Source: Variovorax sp. KK3
GTDB taxonomy: Bacteria; Pseudomonadota; Gammaproteobacteria; Burkholderiales; Burkholderiaceae_C
Length of the DNA stretch: 48,902 nt
Reading direction: 5' to 3'
Assembly: GCF_001984055.1 (NCBI RefSeq)
Contig: NZ_LYVO01000054.1
Coordinates: 1 to 48,902 of the forward strand
Below, one piece after another: positions 29,636 through 37,779 of this stretch (its first letter is position 1; every line of letters begins with the position of its first letter). The position numbers and the translations under genes are program-made. The notes beneath the pieces are model-generated. The model had not been told where the DNA came from. It saw only the letters and a program-made list of their open reading frames with translations, and ran no database searches.

Positions 29636-30892
29636 CTACCAGGCGTTGGCCTTGCCCTCCAGCGCACGCCGCGCCAAAAGGAAGGTCGCGGCATTCCAGC
29701 TTTGGCCCGCCATGCCCCGCGGCGCGAGCGTGCGGCCGTGGAACCACTCGGTGAAGCGCCAGTCGTCGAGCGCGTTCACGCGCGCGAGCCGCTCCAGCTC
29801 GAAGCGGGCCGGCTCGTGCAGGCCCAGGCGCGCCAGCATCATCACCCAGAAGCCACCAACGAAAGGCCAGATGCCGCCGTTGTGGTACTGGTGCACCAGG
29901 TTCTGCTGGTGGCGCGCCATGTACAGCCGCCACAGCGGATGCTGGCGCGTCAGCGGCTGCAGCACCACGCGCACCGGGTAGGGCACGCTGGCGTTCGCCG
30001 CGGTAAGGGTCTCGACGATGCGATAGGCCATCGCGGTATCGGCCAGGCCGGCCTGGATGGCCAGCACGTTGCCGAACACGTCGCCCTCGTGGCCGACCAC
30101 CGACAGGTTGACGAAGCTCAGGTACAGCCCGGGGTCGCGCTGGCCGCGGCGCGCGTAGTGCCGCAGCAGCCGCGCCCGGTGGTACTTGGGCAGCTCGGCC
30201 TGGAAGGGGTTGAACAGGTGGTTGAAGTGATAGCGCGTCGCCTCGGCATCGTCGAGCGCGAAGCGGCGCTTGACCTCGTACCAGAGCGTGTTGGTGTAGA
30301 GCACGTAGCCCGAGCGCGGCATGATGTCGGCCCAGTCGCTGGCCTCGTTCTGCTGCAGCAGGCGAAAGTGCTGGTGCTCCTGCGCCAGCAGCCAGGCGAT
30401 GGCGCGGCTCACGCCATCGCTCCAGCGCGAAGGATCGACGTTGCCATGCCGGCGAACGTGGTCCACGCCGATCAGCCACCACAGCGTGGCGTCGATGCAG
30501 CCCAGGTACCAGAAGTCGGCATCGTGGCCTTCGGGGTCGACGTATTTCGGAATCTGGCCGTTGGCCGCCTGCTGCGCCGCGAGCGCATCGAGGCTGGCCA
30601 CCGCGCCTTCTTCGAGCGCGGGCACGCCGCTGCCGCACATCGCCATCACGCAGATCGCGGCGTCGCGGCCGAAGATGCGCGTGTAGCGCCGGGCCACGGC
30701 CGCTTCGGTGCGGCTGGCGGCCAGGATGCCGTGCGGCGTGAGGTTGCGTTCGAGCAGGTCGAGCGAGGCGCGCGTGCAGGCGTCGATCAGGTCGTGGTCG
30801 GGTGCGCCGGGCGGCTTCACCGGCTTGGCGAGCTTCGTCGCCTTCATGGTGGTCACGGGCTTCATGGGATTCACGGGCTTCGTGGGATTCAT
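29636..30892 (-). CDS. GH100-like glycoside hydrolase (neutral invertase/amylo-glucosidase-like)
   Basis: 418-residue (alpha/alpha)6-barrel glycosidase. Landmark blocks are TRIFGRDAAICVMAMCGSG near residue 70, the acid region GQIPKYVDPEG and FWYLGCIDATLWWLIGVD, and the C-terminal HNGGIWPFVGGFWVMMLARL and GMAGQSWNAATFLLAR. These resemble plant and cyanobacterial alkaline/neutral invertases (GH100) and relatives of amylo-1,6-glucosidases. No signal peptide, so cytoplasmic. The N-terminus is a Lys/Pro-rich repeat (KPVNPM, KPVTTM, KATKLA, KPVK) encoded by near-identical 18-bp units. The start overlaps the stop of the serine hydrolase (ATGA). Sucrose or an alpha-glucoside is the likely substrate, but no other sugar gene is adjacent. 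Confidence 0.8.
   Translation of the reverse strand: MNPTKPVNPMKPVTTMKATKLAKPVKPPGAPDHDLIDACTRASLDLLERNLTPHGILAASRTEAAVARRYTRIFGRDAAICVMAMCGSGVPALEEGAVASLDALAAQQAANGQIPKYVDPEGHDADFWYLGCIDATLWWLIGVDHVRRHGNVDPSRWSDGVSRAIAWLLAQEHQHFRLLQQNEASDWADIMPRSGYVLYTNTLWYEVKRRFALDDAEATRYHFNHLFNPFQAELPKYHRARLLRHYARRGQRDPGLYLSFVNLSVVGHEGDVFGNVLAIQAGLADTAMAYRIVETLTAANASVPYPVRVVLQPLTRQHPLWRLYMARHQQNLVHQYHNGGIWPFVGGFWVMMLARLGLHEPARFELERLARVNALDDWRFTEWFHGRTLAPRGMAGQSWNAATFLLARRALEGKANAW
30854..30889. repeat. Two 18-bp tandem repeats in GH100-like N-terminus
   Basis: CACGGGCTTCATGGGATT (30854-30871) is followed at once by CACGGGCTTCGTGGGATT (30872-30889), differing at one base, with partial further copies to the left. 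They encode the Lys/Pro hexads at the protein's N-terminus. Such repeats can expand or contract by slippage without changing frame. Confidence 0.75.
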
Positions 30893-32286
30893 CGGCGTGT
30901 CCCCCCGTAGCGCTGCGTCACCTCCGCCACCATCGCCTCGCGCGTCAGCAGCTTGCTGCCGCCCACCCACAGCGCGGTCGGCCGGCCCTTGCGGTCGTGC
31001 ACCAGGCGCACCGGCTGGCCGGGGCTGTTGTAGCTCGACGTGCGGGCGATGCGGCCGTGCGTCTTGTCCGTCACTTCGATCTCGGTGGCCGCGCCGTCGA
31101 AGGGCATGGCCATGGCGGGCGCGACCTGGCAGACGACCTTGCCCATCGCCACCAGGTCGGTCGCGCCCCACAGGCTCCACCACCGGCCGTTCCAGGCGGC
31201 CTGCTTGCGGCCCGGCGCGCCGTGCTGCCTAAAGGCGGAAAGAATGCCGTGGATGCCGTCCACCCACGCATACGACCACGCGTCGAGCGCGTTGCACAGC
31301 ACGCTGATGGTGAAGCCCGATTCCGCGAAGCGCGCGGTGCGCGACACGAAGCCCTGCAGCCCGCCCGTGTGGCCGGCCCATTCCCTGGGGCCGGCGCCGC
31401 CCATCATGGTGCCGAGGCCGTAATACGACTCCTGGGCGCTGTGGTTGTCGCGCCAGCGGCGGTGCAGCATCTCGCGCCGGCTGGCGGCGGAGAGGATGCT
31501 CTTGCCGCTGTCGGGCGCGAGCTGGGCGAAGAAGCAGGCCGTGTCCGCGGCCGTCGCGACGAAGCCGCCCGCCGGCGCGATGGCGTCGCACACGTTGTCG
31601 CCCGGCACGATGAGGCGCTGGCCGAAAGGAAACTCGGCGCTGTGTCCTCTCGCCATCGGCGCGCCCTTCGGCAGGAAGGGCATGTCGGGCACGGTCTCGC
31701 GCAAGCCTGCCGGTGCGACGACGTGGCGGTCGATCCAGCTCGCGTAGTCGGTGCCGGTGATCTCTTCGATCATCAAACCCAGCAGGCCGTAGCCGTGGTT
31801 CGAGTACTTGAGCTGCAGGCCGGGTTCGAGCGGCTGCTTCTTCGCCAGGTCGGCACGCAGCTCGGCACGGGAATAGAAGGGCCGCCGGTCGAGAAACTGG
31901 CCGCTGTCGTCACCGTCGCGGATCACGCCCGCGCCGTGCGACAGCAGCTCGCCCACGCGGGCCTTGGCCAGCGACTTGTGCAGGCCGCCCACGTGTCGCC
32001 CGATCGGGTCGTCGAGGCCCAGCTTGCCCTGCTCGCGCAGCAGCATCACGCCGCTGGCGGTGAAGGTCTTGGAATGCGAGGCGATGCGGAAGCGATGCCG
32101 CGGCGTGAGCCGCTCGCCGCTTTGCATGTCGGCGCTGCCGAGCGCGAACTCGGCGACGCGTTCCTGGCCCCGCACGATCGCCACGGCGCAGCCGACCTGC
32201 TGATGCCGTTCGAGCTGGAAGCCGAGCCAGGCGGGGATGTAGTCGAGCGCAGCCTGAAGCCACGCGGAGTCGGTGTTCTTCTTCAT
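30889..32286 (-). CDS. Serine hydrolase, beta-lactamase class C/EstB-type
   Basis: 465-residue penicillin-binding-fold hydrolase. The catalytic SxxK is in RIASHSKTFTASG, the YxN motif in KYSNHGYGLLG and the third motif in WAGHTGGLQG. All three are intact. A C-terminal beta-rich domain of about 120 residues follows (NGRWWSLWGATDLVAMGKVV to YGGTRR), as in several EstB or D-aminopeptidase relatives. No signal peptide is evident, so it may be cytoplasmic. An ATG 15 bases upstream (32301) is an alternative; neither has a good ribosome site. It is translationally coupled to the GH100-like gene and divergent from a LysR regulator, whose box lies between. Esterase or peptidase activity is more likely than true beta-lactamase. 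Confidence 0.9.
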   Translation of the reverse strand: MKKNTDSAWLQAALDYIPAWLGFQLERHQQVGCAVAIVRGQERVAEFALGSADMQSGERLTPRHRFRIASHSKTFTASGVMLLREQGKLGLDDPIGRHVGGLHKSLAKARVGELLSHGAGVIRDGDDSGQFLDRRPFYSRAELRADLAKKQPLEPGLQLKYSNHGYGLLGLMIEEITGTDYASWIDRHVVAPAGLRETVPDMPFLPKGAPMARGHSAEFPFGQRLIVPGDNVCDAIAPAGGFVATAADTACFFAQLAPDSGKSILSAASRREMLHRRWRDNHSAQESYYGLGTMMGGAGPREWAGHTGGLQGFVSRTARFAESGFTISVLCNALDAWSYAWVDGIHGILSAFRQHGAPGRKQAAWNGRWWSLWGATDLVAMGKVVCQVAPAMAMPFDGAATEIEVTDKTHGRIARTSSYNSPGQPVRLVHDRKGRPTALWVGGSKLLTREAMVAEVTQRYGGTRR

Positions 32287-32360
32287 GATGTGTCGCCGCA
32301 TCAGCGGAAAGAGCGGGGAGGGGAGTTTAGTGCCGCGCACGGCACCCGGGCTTTCGATGA

Positions 32361-32375
32361 TTGAGCACAGCTCAA
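32361..32375. promoter_or_regulatory. LysR-type box (TTGAGC-ACA-GCTCAA)
   Basis: A perfect 6-3-6 palindrome in the gap between the divergent serine hydrolase and LysR genes. It contains the T-N11-A core (T at 32362, A at 32374) required of LysR-type recognition sites and ends 20 bases before the LysR start. It is a strong candidate for the regulator's own binding site. Confidence 0.7.
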
Positions 32376-32395
32376 GCAGCCGGTAGGCTCGCCGC

Positions 32396-33292
32396 ATGGA
32401 TCGCCTCCCGCCCCTCAACGCCATTCGCGCGTTCGAGGCCGCCGCGCGGCACATGAGCATCACGCTCGCGGCCGACGAACTCAACGTCACGCCCGGCGCG
32501 GTCAGTCGACAGATCAAGGGCCTGGAAGAGACGCTGGGCCTTCAGCTGCTGGAGCGCGGGCACCGGCAGATCTCGCTGACGCGCCAGGGCAAGGAATACC
32601 ACCGCGCCGTGAGCCGCGCGATCGACGCGCTGCGCGACGCGACGCGCCGGCTCAAGCGGCGCGGCCAGCGCAAGCAGCAGCTGAAGGTTCGCGCGTACAC
32701 CACCTTCGCCATGCGCTGGCTGATTCCGCGGCTGTCGGGCTTTCATGCGGCGCATCCCGACATCGAGGTGCTGCTGAAGGCATCGCTGGAGCCGGTGGAC
32801 TTCCGCAAGGAAGACATCGACGGCGCCATCCGCCTCGGCGACGGCGACTGGCCCGGCGCCAATGCCTTCCGGCTGGTCGACAACATCCTGGCGCCGGTGG
32901 CGAGCCCCGCGCTGCTCGCGTCGGGCCCGAAGCTCCGGCGCCCCGCCGACCTGGCGCACCACACGCTGCTGCACACCATCGCCCGGCCCGACGACTGGGC
33001 CTACTGGCTCGAAGCCGCCGGCGCCGGCGACGCCATCGACCCGCGCGCCGGCATGACCTACGAAAGCTCGGCCATGGTCTATGCCGCCGCCATCGAAGGC
33101 CAGGGCGTTGCGATGGCGCAGCGCTTCCTGGTCGAGAAGGACCTGGAAGAGGGGCGCCTGGCCATGCCCTTCAAGAAGACGCTGGACATGCGCGACTTCA
33201 CCTACTACCTGCTCACGCCCGCGCACCGCGACGAGACGAGCCCCATGAAGACCTTCCGGCTCTGGATGCTGGATGAGTTCACGAAGCGCTGA
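32396..33292 (+). CDS. LysR family regulator, GcvA-like
   Basis: 298 residues. The N-terminus LPPLNAIRAFEAAARHMSIT and ADELNVTPGAVSRQIKGLEE, with LGLQLLERGHRQISLTRQG, are diagnostic of the GcvA/AmpR subgroup of LysR regulators. The effector domain starts KVRAYTTFAMRWLIPRLSGF, again GcvA-like, and runs to MKTFRLWMLDEFTKR. GcvA/AmpR-type proteins are classic divergent partners of beta-lactamase-fold genes, as seen here. The near-perfect T-N11-A palindrome between the two genes supports direct control. Coupled expression of the GH100-like gene through the serine hydrolase mRNA would place both under this regulator. Confidence 0.94.
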   Translation: MDRLPPLNAIRAFEAAARHMSITLAADELNVTPGAVSRQIKGLEETLGLQLLERGHRQISLTRQGKEYHRAVSRAIDALRDATRRLKRRGQRKQQLKVRAYTTFAMRWLIPRLSGFHAAHPDIEVLLKASLEPVDFRKEDIDGAIRLGDGDWPGANAFRLVDNILAPVASPALLASGPKLRRPADLAHHTLLHTIARPDDWAYWLEAAGAGDAIDPRAGMTYESSAMVYAAAIEGQGVAMAQRFLVEKDLEEGRLAMPFKKTLDMRDFTYYLLTPAHRDETSPMKTFRLWMLDEFTKR

Positions 33293-33377
33293 GACCGTTG
33301 TCGAAGCCGACGCCGCCACGCACAATGGCTGCGGGGACAACGAAGCACACGCGAAACCCCGTTGGAGGAGAAGTCAC

Positions 33378-33851
33378 ATGCGGTTGTCGAAACGATGGAT
33401 TTCCCTGGCGCCCGTGCTGGCGGCATTCGCCCTGCCGGCCGCCCAGGCGCAGACGCAGGCGCCGGACACCATGGTGCTGCGCGATCTGGAATCGAAGAAC
33501 CCCAGGAAGCTGTCGAAGGACGAGGCGACGTCCCTGCTCACCGGTGCCAAGATGAGCCGGGTCAGCGGTCGCGGCAATGTCCACAGCTGGAGCAACGACG
33601 CGGGCGGCAGCTTCGTCATCTCGTCGGACAACCGCGGTGCCGGCGCGACCGCCGCCGTCGGTCGGCCGACCACCTCGCCCGGCAAGTGGCACATTTCCGA
33701 TGACGGCCGCTACTGCGTCCTCATCGAATGGCGCGGCGTGCCGACCGAGGAATGGTGCCGCTTCATCCTCGAGACCACCGACGGCTACTACACCGTGCGC
33801 TCGGACTCGGTGGGCACCGAGCGGGTCTTCAAGATCGACATCAAGAAGTAG
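33378..33851 (+). CDS. Exported DUF995-like protein
   Basis: 157 residues. A signal peptide (MRLSKRWISLAPVLAAFALP then AAQAQ) precedes a small beta-rich domain with GRGNVHSWSNDAGGSFVISS, GKWHISDDGRYCVLIEWRGV and TEEWCRFILETTDGYYTV. The pattern of a Gly/Trp strand, a DDGRYC Cys and a second Cys in EEWC fits DUF995, with the two cysteines probably forming a disulfide. GGAGGAG before the ATG at 33378 selects that start over an earlier in-frame one. Function unknown for the family. Its last 11 bases overlap the convergent CaiB-type gene. Confidence 0.8.
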   Translation: MRLSKRWISLAPVLAAFALPAAQAQTQAPDTMVLRDLESKNPRKLSKDEATSLLTGAKMSRVSGRGNVHSWSNDAGGSFVISSDNRGAGATAAVGRPTTSPGKWHISDDGRYCVLIEWRGVPTEEWCRFILETTDGYYTVRSDSVGTERVFKIDIKK

Positions 33852-35124
33852 CGCTGCGAGCCGCCTGCTGCTTCGTTCGGCCCGCGTCCTGTGAAGCGGC
33901 CTGGGCCGAGGGACGCGGGGCGGTCGATCTTGCGCAGCGGACAGCCCTGGCCTGCGCGAGCGCGGCGATCTGCGCGTCGTCGAAGCCCGACTCGCGCAGC
34001 ACTTGCCACGTGTGTTCGCCGCACCCCGGCGCCGGCCGGTGCGGCAGCGCATTGGCCTGGGCGCTGTCCACCGGAAAGCCCGGCATGCGGATGGCGCCGT
34101 GCACCGGGTGTGCCACCTCGGCCAGCATGCCGTTGAAGCCGAGCTGCGGGTGCTGCACCAAGTCTTCATAGGTCGCCACGCGCGCGCACAGGATGTCGCC
34201 GGCGCGCAGCAGCGGCAGCCATTCTTCGGTGCTGCGGGTCTTCAGCACGGCTGTGAGTGCCTCGACCATCGCTTGCCGATTGGCCACCCGCAACGGCGAC
34301 GTGGCGAAGCGCGGGTCGGTCGCGAGCTGCGGCAATTGCAGCAGCGCGCACAGCCGGGTCCAGCGCTCGGGCATGTAGGCGGCGATCATGACCCAGCCGT
34401 CGCGTGTCTCGAAGGCCTGGTTCGGCGCCGAGTAGGGCGCCGCGCTGCCGGCGCGCACGGGCAGCTCGCGGTCGGCGAAGTAGCTGGTGATGGACGATTG
34501 CTGCAAGGCCAGCGCGGCGTTGATCAGGCTCACGTCGAGCTGGCCGCCCTGGCCGTCGCGGGCGCGTTGCGCGAGCTTGGCCAGCACGGCCATCGCGGCG
34601 ACGTAGCCCGTCATGACGTCGACGACGGGCGCCTGCACCTTGCAAGGTTCGCCGCCGTCGAGGCCGATGAGGCTCATGAGCCCGGAATCGGCCTGCACGA
34701 TGCCGTCGACGCCGGCGCGGTCCGCGTAAGGACCTGTCTGCCCATAGGCCGAGATCGAGCAGTAGACCAGGCTGGGCTGGCTTGCGGACAGCACCTCGTG
34801 GCCCAGGCCGAGCCGCGCCATCACGCCGGGGCGCATGCTTTCGACCACGATGTCGGCGCCGGCGATCAACCGCCGGGCGACCGCGAGGCCGCCCTCGGTC
34901 TTCAGGTCGAGCGACACGCCCAGCTTGTTGCGATTGAAGCCGTGGTACAGCGCGGCGTCCTCGCCGATCCAGCCGGGACCAAGGCCGCGGCCGAGTTCGC
35001 CGTCGGGCGATTCGATCTTGATCACGCGGGCGCCCATGTCGGCCAGCAGCATGGTGCAGGTCGGGCCCGCGCCGATCTGGGTGAAGTCGACGACCGTCAG
35101 GCCGTCCAGTGCGTGGCGCAGCAT
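33841..35124 (-). CDS. CaiB/BaiF family III CoA-transferase
   Basis: 427-residue CoA-transferase of the formyl-CoA/carnitine type. The N-terminal block GLTVVDFTQIGAGPTCTMLL, then MGARVIKIESPDGELGR, and the catalytic Asp region VQAPVVDVMTGYVAAMAVLA are present. The C-terminal domain has RPAPGCGEHTWQVLRESGFD. The last 30 or so residues (CARSTAPRPSAQAASQDAGR and on) are low-complexity and overlap the DUF995-like gene, so the natural stop may once have been earlier. It is the last gene of the acyl-CoA operon headed by an OB-fold protein and thiolase. It probably activates a carboxylic acid imported through the preceding Bug receptor. Confidence 0.92.
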   Translation of the reverse strand: MLRHALDGLTVVDFTQIGAGPTCTMLLADMGARVIKIESPDGELGRGLGPGWIGEDAALYHGFNRNKLGVSLDLKTEGGLAVARRLIAGADIVVESMRPGVMARLGLGHEVLSASQPSLVYCSISAYGQTGPYADRAGVDGIVQADSGLMSLIGLDGGEPCKVQAPVVDVMTGYVAAMAVLAKLAQRARDGQGGQLDVSLINAALALQQSSITSYFADRELPVRAGSAAPYSAPNQAFETRDGWVMIAAYMPERWTRLCALLQLPQLATDPRFATSPLRVANRQAMVEALTAVLKTRSTEEWLPLLRAGDILCARVATYEDLVQHPQLGFNGMLAEVAHPVHGAIRMPGFPVDSAQANALPHRPAPGCGEHTWQVLRESGFDDAQIAALAQARAVRCARSTAPRPSAQAASQDAGRTKQQAARSATS

Positions 35125-35149
35125 CGGTGTTCTCCGGTCGATGCGGCGA

Positions 35150-36136
35150 CTACAGCGACACCTTGATGCGGTTGTCGACGATCACGCGCTCCCAGCGCTT
35201 GAGCTCCTTGGCGATGTACTCGCGCAATTCGGCAGGCGTCGAACTCTGCACCTCGAAGCCTTGCGCGGCGACCTGCTTCGCCACGGCCGGGTCTTTCAGT
35301 GCGCCGGCCATCGCTTCGTTGAGCTTGGCGACGATCGCCGGCGGCGTCTTCGCAGGTGCGAGCAGGCTGTACCAGAGGCTGGCGTCGTAGTTCGTCATGC
35401 CGGCATCGCCGAAGGTCGGCAGCTCGGGCATGAGCGACGTGCGCTTCTGGCCCGCCACACCGAGCGCGCGCAGCTTGCCGGCCTGCACGTGCTGCGACAC
35501 CGAGGCATAGGTCGCGAACGACACCTGCACCTGGCCTGCGATCAGGTCGGTGATCGACGGGCCGGTGCCGCGGTAGGGCACGTGCAGCATCTCCGTCTTG
35601 TTGAGCTTCGCGAACACCTCGCCCGCCAGGTGCTGGGGCGTGCCGTTGCCGGGGCTGCTGTAGTTGAGCTTGCCCGGGTTGGCCTTGGCGTAGGCCATGA
35701 ACTCCTGCAGGGTCTTGTACGGCTCCTGCGGGTTCGACACCAGCACGATCGGCACCGAGGCCAGGCGGCCGACGGGCTCGAAGTCACGCTCGATGTTGAA
35801 CGGCACCTTCATGTCGAGGAAGGGATTCATCGTCACCTGGCTCGATGCGATGACGATGGTGTAGCCGTCGGGCGCGGCACGCGCGACCAGCTCGGTGCCG
35901 AGGTTGCCGCCGGCGCCGGGCCGGTTGTCGATGACGATGGTCTGGCCCAGCAGCTGGCCCATGCGCGGCGCGATGGCACGCGCCAGGATGTCGTTGCCGC
36001 CGCCGGGGGCGAAGGGCACGACCAAGGTGATGGGCTTCTGCTTGGGGAACTCGGCCTGCGCGGCGGCCGGCATGGCCAGCAGGGGCAGGGACGCGGCCAG
36101 CGCGAGCAGGGCGTGGCGGCGGTTGGGGGTGTTCAT
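35150..36136 (-). CDS. Bug family periplasmic solute-binding receptor (TctC-like)
   Basis: 328 residues. A signal peptide of about 28 residues (LLALAASLPLLAMPAAAQA) is followed by the family start EFPKQKPITLVVPFAPGGGN and the IVIDNRPGAGGNLGTELVAR block. LHVPYRGTGPSITDLIAGQV is the conserved mid-protein motif. AGGAGA eight bases before the ATG at 36136 fixes the start. It lies between an enoyl-CoA hydratase and a CaiB-type transferase gene, which argues the captured ligand is a carboxylic acid destined for CoA activation. It is the third Bug gene in the window; each has a different gene neighbourhood, implying different ligands. Confidence 0.94.
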   Translation of the reverse strand: MNTPNRRHALLALAASLPLLAMPAAAQAEFPKQKPITLVVPFAPGGGNDILARAIAPRMGQLLGQTIVIDNRPGAGGNLGTELVARAAPDGYTIVIASSQVTMNPFLDMKVPFNIERDFEPVGRLASVPIVLVSNPQEPYKTLQEFMAYAKANPGKLNYSSPGNGTPQHLAGEVFAKLNKTEMLHVPYRGTGPSITDLIAGQVQVSFATYASVSQHVQAGKLRALGVAGQKRTSLMPELPTFGDAGMTNYDASLWYSLLAPAKTPPAIVAKLNEAMAGALKDPAVAKQVAAQGFEVQSSTPAELREYIAKELKRWERVIVDNRIKVSL

Positions 36137-36197
36137 CGTTGTCTCCTTGAATGCGCGAATGTGTTGGTGCATGAATTCGTGAATGCTGAAGAGGCCT

Positions 36198-37001
36198 TCA
36201 GCGCCCCGTGTAGACGGGCGGCCGCTTCTCGGCGAAAGCCTTGCGGCCTTCCAGGCGGTCGTCGCTGTCGCGCAGCGCGCCCCAATAAAGTTCGGTGAGC
36301 TGCTGGGCGTCGACTTCGCTGAGGTGCCGGGTCTGGCGCGACAGCTTCTTGATCGCCTGCACGGCCAGCGGCGCATTGGCGGCGATCACGTCGGCCAACG
36401 CGAGGGCGCGGTCCATCAAGGCCTGCGGCTCCGCCACCTCGCTGACCAGGCCGATGCGCTGGGCCTCGGCAGCGTCGATGCGCTCGCCGGTCAGCGCCAT
36501 CCGCATGGCATGGGCCGAAGGAACGGCCTTCAACAGGCGGTGCAGCCCGGACACCGCGGGGATCGAGCCCACCTTCGCTTCGGGTAAGCCGAAGCTCGCG
36601 CCCGACGAGGCGATGCGCAGGTCGCACTGCAGTGCCACTTCGAGTCCTGCGCCGAGGCAATGGCCGTTGACCGCGGCGATGAGCGGCTTCCACAGCCCCA
36701 GGTCCGTCAAGTCCATCAAGCGGATGTAGAGGCCCAGGTCGGCCGAGCGCTCGGTACTTTGGAACACGGCTTCGGCGTAGCTGGCGGGTGAAGTCTGCGT
36801 GCCCTTCAGGTCGGCGCCGGCGCAGAAGGCACGGGAGCCGACGCCGGTCAGCACGGCGACGCGCAGGTCGCTGCGGTCGCGCACGTCGGCCAGGTGCGCG
36901 CGCAGCTCGCGCAGCGTGGCCACGTCCAGCGCGTTGAGCGCCTCGGGCCGGTCGATGGTGAGCACCGCCACCGCGCCGCGGGTCTCGAATCGGATCGTCA
37001 T
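36198..37001 (-). CDS. Enoyl-CoA hydratase/isomerase family protein
   Basis: 267-residue crotonase. VAVLTIDRPEALNALDVATL opens it, the oxyanion-hole region is SRAFCAGADLKGTQ, and the catalytic Glu candidates are in GAGLEVALQCDLRIAS and FGLPEAKVGSIP, matching the two hydratase glutamates. It ends with the usual FAEKRPPVYTGR-type tail. It is placed after an SDR gene (11 bases) and before a Bug gene. Together with the thiolase and SDR it forms a complete beta-oxidation-like set (hydration, oxidation, thiolysis), acting on a CoA thioester made by the CaiB enzyme. The true substrate is unknown. Confidence 0.93.
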   Translation of the reverse strand: MTIRFETRGAVAVLTIDRPEALNALDVATLRELRAHLADVRDRSDLRVAVLTGVGSRAFCAGADLKGTQTSPASYAEAVFQSTERSADLGLYIRLMDLTDLGLWKPLIAAVNGHCLGAGLEVALQCDLRIASSGASFGLPEAKVGSIPAVSGLHRLLKAVPSAHAMRMALTGERIDAAEAQRIGLVSEVAEPQALMDRALALADVIAANAPLAVQAIKKLSRQTRHLSEVDAQQLTELYWGALRDSDDRLEGRKAFAEKRPPVYTGR

Positions 37002-37012
37002 GGCGATGCCTT

Positions 37013-37777
37013 TCAGACGCTGGGCGAAGAGAGGCTTCGCCCGCCGCACACGTACAGCGTCTGCCCCGTCACGTAGGACGCCTGCGGATCGAGGAAGAAC
37101 ACCACCGCGTTGGCGATGTCGTCCGCGGTACCGATGCGCTTGACCGGCACCGAGGCCTGCAGGCGCGACTGCACGTCGGGCGCGAAGTCGCGGAAGAGCG
37201 GCGTGTCGACGATGCCGGGTGCGATGGCGTTCACCGTCACGCCCTTGGCCGCGAACTCGATGGCCAGCGAGCGCGTGAGGCTGACCACGCCGCCCTTGGC
37301 CGCCGAGTAGTTGGCCTGGCCGAAGCCGCCCAGCCAGGCGCGCGACGAGATGTTGACGATGCGGCCGTGGCCGCGCTCGATCATGCCGGGCAGCACCGCG
37401 CGGCAGCACAGGAACTGCGAGCGCAGGTTGGTGTCGACGACCAGGTCCCAGTCTTCGTCGCGCATCTTCAGGAAGCGCATGTCGCGCACCGCGCCGGCGT
37501 TGTTGACGAGGTGGTCGATGCGGCCTGCCGTGGCGGCGACCTCGGCCATCGCCTGGTTCACAGCAGCCGAGTCGGTCAGGTCGACCGTCACGCCGAGGGC
37601 CCGTGCGTCCTTTTGCCGCAGCGAGGCGACTGCCTCGGCCAGTGCGGCGCCATCGCGGTCGAGCAGCGCAACGGTCAGGCCTTCATTCGCGAGGCGCCGG
37701 GCGATGCCCAGGCCGATGCCGCGCGCGGCACCCGTTACCACCGCAACCTGGCCGGGTTCGAAGCGTGAAGCGGCCAT
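37013..37777 (-). CDS. SDR family oxidoreductase (FabG/3-hydroxyacyl-CoA dehydrogenase-like)
   Basis: 254-residue short-chain dehydrogenase. The cofactor loop TGAARGIGLGIA, LLDRDG after the second strand (NAD-favouring), NNAGAVRD, catalytic Ser in NISSRAWLGG and YSAAKGGVVSLT, and GQTLYVCGGRSL at the end. The pattern is that of FabG-type 3-oxoacyl reductases, often doing the 3-hydroxyacyl-CoA oxidation in such operons. The start is 2 bases after the thiolase stop, so they are coupled. Substrate identity depends on the operon. Confidence 0.93.
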   Translation of the reverse strand: MAASRFEPGQVAVVTGAARGIGLGIARRLANEGLTVALLDRDGAALAEAVASLRQKDARALGVTVDLTDSAAVNQAMAEVAATAGRIDHLVNNAGAVRDMRFLKMRDEDWDLVVDTNLRSQFLCCRAVLPGMIERGHGRIVNISSRAWLGGFGQANYSAAKGGVVSLTRSLAIEFAAKGVTVNAIAPGIVDTPLFRDFAPDVQSRLQASVPVKRIGTADDIANAVVFFLDPQASYVTGQTLYVCGGRSLSSPSV

Positions 37778-37779
37778 GC

